From Nitrospirota bacterium (GTDB taxonomy: Bacteria; Nitrospirota; Nitrospiria; SBBL01; JAADHI01), in the NCBI GenBank assembly GCA_029261155.1, contig JAJDBW010000010.1, positions 1 through 64,000 on the forward strand: a stretch of DNA of 64,000 nt, in the 5' to 3' direction. Numbering within the stretch: the first letter of the stretch is position 1; each line of letters begins with the position of its first letter. The notes under the pieces are model-generated. The model was given only the letters and a program-made list of their open reading frames with translations. It had not been told where the DNA came from and made no database searches. Shown piece after piece: positions 61,388 to 64,000 of the stretch. A program made the translations under genes and the position numbers.

Positions 61388-62178
61388 GCGAGTGGTTTCA
61401 AGCGGTATTATTAGGACTCCTCGAAGGTCTCACCGAGTTCATCCCCGTTTCTTCGACCGGCCATCTTATCGTCGTCGGCCACCTCATCGAATTCAAGGGT
61501 GATCGGGCGGCGACCTTCGAGGTCTTCATTCAACTGGGGGCGATTCTTGCCGTCGTGTTTATCTATAAAGATAAATTTTTGGGTTTGCTCGATTTCGAAA
61601 AGAAGTCCGGTTTTTCGGGGGCAAACGGCATCGTCCTCTTGGCCCTCACTACCGCACCCGCGCTGGTGGTTGGCTTGCTCATCCATTCCTACATCAAAAC
61701 CTATCTCTTCAATCCCATGACCGTGGCCCTGGGCCTGGGATTGGGCGGTTTGGTGATGATCTGGGCGGAGCGGCATCTGCCCAAGCCGGCGGAATCGAGT
61801 TTAGATGAAATCCTAAAAGGGGATGCCTTTAAGATCGGCCTGTTTCAGTGCCTGGCCATGTGGCCGGGGGTGTCGCGTTCCGGGGCCACAATTATCGGCG
61901 GGATGATGATCGGTATGCACCGGAAGGTCGCCTCCGAATATTCTTTTCTCGCGGCCGTGCCCGTGATGTGCGCCGCAACGATTTTCGATCTCTACAAAAG
62001 CCGCGATTTTTTAAGTGCCGCCGACGTGCCGATTTTTCTCATCGGCTTCGTCGTTTCCTTCATCTCGGCCTGGTTCGCCGTCAAATTCTTCCTCCGCCTC
62101 ATCAGCACCCACACCCTCGAAGCCTTCGGCTGGTACCGGGTGGCGCTGTCCGTGGGAATTTTGGCTTTCATGTTGTGA
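61384..62178 (+). CDS. uppP: Undecaprenyl-diphosphatase UppP (BacA)
   Basis: This 264-residue inner-membrane enzyme recycles the undecaprenyl carrier for peptidoglycan and O-antigen. LLGLLEGLTEFIPVSSTGHL holds the E/S/H active-site motif, and MWPGVSRSGATIIGGMMIGM holds the conserved Arg. About eight hydrophobic helices follow the family plan. It is coupled to nfi. Activity here matters for the O-antigen ligase and core genes upstream. Confidence 0.97.
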   Translation: MSEWFQAVLLGLLEGLTEFIPVSSTGHLIVVGHLIEFKGDRAATFEVFIQLGAILAVVFIYKDKFLGLLDFEKKSGFSGANGIVLLALTTAPALVVGLLIHSYIKTYLFNPMTVALGLGLGGLVMIWAERHLPKPAESSLDEILKGDAFKIGLFQCLAMWPGVSRSGATIIGGMMIGMHRKVASEYSFLAAVPVMCAATIFDLYKSRDFLSAADVPIFLIGFVVSFISAWFAVKFFLRLISTHTLEAFGWYRVALSVGILAFML

Positions 62179-62358
62179 AAGCATCCATTGCGGACGAGTA
62201 AGGCTAGAACCTTGTAATATGCAACAAAGCCAGAGACTAGGTTGTTGTTTTCCGCTTCATGCGATATCTCATCTAATAAACGTCACGCCATTTGGATATT
62301 TGCTTACCTATACTGTGCGCTGCATTTACCCGAATCTATTTCAACTATCTATAAGTTT

Positions 62359-62387
62359 TTGACTTTTTTAAATAATGAGGCTATATA
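62359..62387 (+). promoter_or_regulatory. Promoter of the HEPN-like gene
   Basis: TTGACT (62359-62364) and TATATA (62382-62387) are exactly 17 bases apart in an AT-rich 277-base gap (62179-62455), about 69 bases before the ATG. Nothing else definable is in the gap. Confidence 0.6.
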
Positions 62388-62455
62388 AAAATTCAATCTT
62401 AAAAACGACACTTGAATCTTATTGTAATTATATATTTTAGGTCAGTGATATTTTT

Positions 62456-63220
62456 ATGAATGTTTCTTTCGAATCGATAGAAAATACTCTTAAGAAAAAT
62501 ATCGCCGATGTCTATCAGCTGGCGCATTTTGACCGCATTGTTTTAGATTTTGCGATCAATCAGTTAGAGGGGCTTGAGAAAAAGCTGAATAAAGACCACT
62601 TTATCGATAATCCACAATTAACTGCAGCAACAACAAGAAAGTCTCTTGAAAACATACGGACTAATGAATCACTGAAATCACGATTTGAAATTATTAATAA
62701 TCAATGTGTCGTGCTACTCGTTTCGCTTTTTGCGTCCGCGATCGCAGATCTTTATCGCGATGCGATTACGAATCTTGCGTTATCGGGGACCAGTCCGAAG
62801 CTAAATGATGAGGAACTCAAATTTACAGTAAGCGAAATAGTTCGAGATGATACTGTTTTGGCAAAGCGGATCGGCAGGCTAATGGAAGAAAAGAGAGACG
62901 TCTCATTTCAAGATATGAAAAGCATTGGTCGTGCTTTCAAAGAATACTTCGATGTAAAGATAGATAGGGGGAACACCGTAAATAATATAATCATGGCGCA
63001 AGCTGGTCGTCACGTAATCGTACACGACGGGGCGATGATTAATGACAGGCTCCGAAAGCAAGTAGGAAATGCAGTGCCTCGAGAGTTGATGCCTGCCATC
63101 CCAAACAAAGGTCGCTTGTTGTTTCAGCCTAAAGAATTGAAGATTGCAGGAAGTAGCATGCTTGAATATTTCTCCGAATTACGACTCCGGATGGAACGAA
63201 GATTTGACGATCAGGGATAA
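62456..63220 (+). CDS. HEPN-like protein with an R-x4-H motif
   Basis: I do not recognise a named subfamily. The 254-residue protein is almost all helical and AT-rich. The stretch AQAGRHVIVHDGAMINDRLR holds Arg185-x4-His190, the HEPN RNase-type motif, followed by the usual polar turn. The N-terminal helices (IADVYQLAHFDRIVLDFAIN; CVVLLVSLFASAIADLYRDA) resemble the dimerising helices of RiboL-PSP-HEPN or MAE_28990-type defence proteins. The typical minimal nucleotidyltransferase or other partner is missing. It could be a stand-alone RNase, an antiphage factor, or inactive. Confidence 0.65.
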   Translation: MNVSFESIENTLKKNIADVYQLAHFDRIVLDFAINQLEGLEKKLNKDHFIDNPQLTAATTRKSLENIRTNESLKSRFEIINNQCVVLLVSLFASAIADLYRDAITNLALSGTSPKLNDEELKFTVSEIVRDDTVLAKRIGRLMEEKRDVSFQDMKSIGRAFKEYFDVKIDRGNTVNNIIMAQAGRHVIVHDGAMINDRLRKQVGNAVPRELMPAIPNKGRLLFQPKELKIAGSSMLEYFSELRLRMERRFDDQG

Positions 63221-63236
63221 TAATGCTCTTACATTC

Positions 63237-63260
63237 GACCGAGATAGAATACGCTCGGTC
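63237..63260 (+). terminator. Weak hairpin after the HEPN-like gene
   Basis: GACCGAG pairs with CTCGGTC over a ten-base loop, 17 bases after the stop. There is no strong T-run, so termination is only suggested by position. Confidence 0.3.
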
Positions 63261-63360
63261 TTGTATGAGTCGGTAGCGTCAGTAGGGTCGCATCTTACAT
63301 TACGACAATGTATGAAATTGCAAGGCGTGACCCAATAGGCACACTTACCTCACACCAGGA

Positions 63361-63753
63361 GTGGCTTTGGCAATTCGTATTGTCCGACTAGGAAGTCCGC
63401 GTAAAAAGAATGAAGGATTGCGCATTGGCACTGTTCGGCGGCCACCGCGCGGGGTACCTAAGGAAGACTATGCGGCGAAGAACATCTATGACCTGTGGTA
63501 TCCGAATCTCGCGCCGAGCGAGGCCTTGTTAAGGGAAGCGCCGCCGGCTGAGAACGCGAAATCGTGGAAGCTTTTCCGGCAAAGATATTTAAAGGAGATG
63601 AAGACACCCGTGGCAAAGCACGATTTGAACCTGCTTGCGGCCTTGTCGCACAAGAGTGATTTTTCCCTCGGTTGTTATTGCGCCAATGAAGCCCGCTGCC
63701 ACCGCTCGATCCTAAAAGAACTTCTTCAAGACAGAGGCGCGGAGATTAAATAG
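63361..63753 (+). CDS. DUF488-family protein
   Basis: This is a 130-residue small alpha/beta protein. IYDLWYPNLAPSEALLREAP, then FRQRYLKEMKTPVAKHDLNL, and the closing GCYCANEARCHRSILKELL, with conserved Cys and His, are characteristic of DUF488. Function is unknown. The start is GTG 63361 or the TTG at 63367, which has AGGAG five bases before it. GC content returns to the level of the core genome. It overlaps a possible small gene on the other strand. Confidence 0.85.
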   Translation: MALAIRIVRLGSPRKKNEGLRIGTVRRPPRGVPKEDYAAKNIYDLWYPNLAPSEALLREAPPAENAKSWKLFRQRYLKEMKTPVAKHDLNLLAALSHKSDFSLGCYCANEARCHRSILKELLQDRGAEIK

Positions 63754-63857
63754 GCCTGCGCCGCCTGTTCTTTACGCAACTTTTCAAAACCGTGTATTAC
63801 ACCCTGCAAAGGCCCCTCCTTCACATCATTAAAAAATCGAAACGGACGCTGGGGCAT
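63726..63857 (-). CDS. Possible 43-residue small protein after the MBL-fold gene
   Basis: An ATG with TAGGA about nine bases upstream opens MPQRPFRFFNDVKEGPLQGV and 23 more residues, ending AQAYLISAPLS. It begins 29 bases after the stop of the hydrolase gene on the same strand and overlaps the DUF488 gene end by 28 bases. I recognise no family; composition is plausible for a real protein but this could be a chance frame. Confidence 0.3.
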   Translation of the reverse strand: MPQRPFRFFNDVKEGPLQGVIHGFEKLRKEQAAQAYLISAPLS

Positions 63858-63886
63858 CGGCTCAGGTCCTAAATGCGGCGTGGAGC

Positions 63887-64000
63887 TTAGGCGGGGAAAA
63901 ACGGATTGTGCCGTTGTTCTTCCGCCACCGTCGTTACCGGCCCGTGGCCCGGGAAGAGAAGCGTTTCGGGAGGGAAGGACAAGATGACCTCCTTCACGGA
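63887..64000 (-). CDS. Metallo-beta-lactamase-fold hydrolase, C-terminal fragment
   Basis: The window ends inside a minus-strand gene whose last 37 residues contain LLFPGHGPVTTVAEEQRHNP and a final FFPA. The PGHGP histidine and TT-EE-NP tail are typical of the C-terminus of glyoxalase II-like (YcbL-type) MBL-fold hydrolases. The catalytic HxHxDH motif lies outside the window, so the substrate and integrity cannot be judged. Confidence 0.82.
   Translation of the reverse strand, partial: SVKEVILSFPPETLLFPGHGPVTTVAEEQRHNPFFPA

Noticed and set aside
1-64000. tRNA, rRNA, riboswitch or CRISPR features
   Set aside because: I found no cloverleaf, rRNA-like stretch, recognised riboswitch core or regularly spaced repeat array by eye.

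Overview
The window looks like a chromosomal segment from a Gram-negative, probably flagellated, autotrophic bacterium. It carries a nearly complete lipid A, Kdo and heptose LPS pathway. It also carries the diagnostic reductive TCA (rTCA) genes: two-subunit ATP citrate lyase, mitochondrial-type aconitase, an anchorless fumarate reductase with two Fe-S subunits, and succinyl-CoA synthetase. Pyruvate phosphate dikinase fits the same carbon economy. This mix is typical of Nitrospirota, Nitrospinota or Aquificota-like lineages. I favour a Nitrospirota-like host, but that is inference from gene content, not a phylogeny.

Layout. 1-3.8 kb is a patchy accessory zone: the end of an IS3-family element, a site-2 protease, a short SSB, a hicA-hicB-higA toxin-antitoxin cluster with a well-defined promoter and operator, a dead remnant of a REP-associated tyrosine transposase, and a lone flagellar rod-type protein behind a textbook sigma-28 promoter. 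3.8-9.6 kb holds ppdK and glyQS. 9.7-16.5 kb is a Cus-type copper/silver efflux operon (small Cys protein, cusC, cusB, cusA). 16.5-20.6 kb holds recO, an AT-rich nuclease-like orphan, a DASS carboxylate transporter and a TIGR02757 protein.

20.7-48.5 kb is one long envelope block: bamA-skp-lpxD-fabZ-lpxA-lpxI-Gfo/Idh-lpxB-msbA-waaA-lpxK-lpxL, then core-oligosaccharide genes. The latter include a heptosyltransferase-GmhB fusion, five GT9 enzymes in all, Kdo kinase, UDP-glucuronate decarboxylase, an O-antigen ligase-like protein, GT4 and GT2 enzymes, DUF6165, hldD and yajQ. Tight overlaps (ATGA, GTGA) in the lpx part indicate translational coupling. The later part has inserted genes in the opposite orientation.

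48.7-62.2 kb holds a rhomboid protease and the rTCA block aclB-aclA-acn-frdB1-frdB2-frdA-DUF4399-sucC-sucD, followed by nfi and uppP. The Acl pair cleaves citrate to acetyl-CoA and oxaloacetate, aconitase acts on citrate/isocitrate, the Frd set reduces fumarate, and SucCD activates succinate. The right edge (62.2-64 kb) turns AT-rich and accessory: a HEPN-like protein with its own promoter, a DUF488 protein, and the C-terminus of a metallo-beta-lactamase-fold hydrolase.

I saw no rRNA, tRNA, CRISPR array or prophage. Promoters, hairpins and palindromes were found by eye and carry lower confidence than the genes. All family assignments are from motif recognition without database searches.
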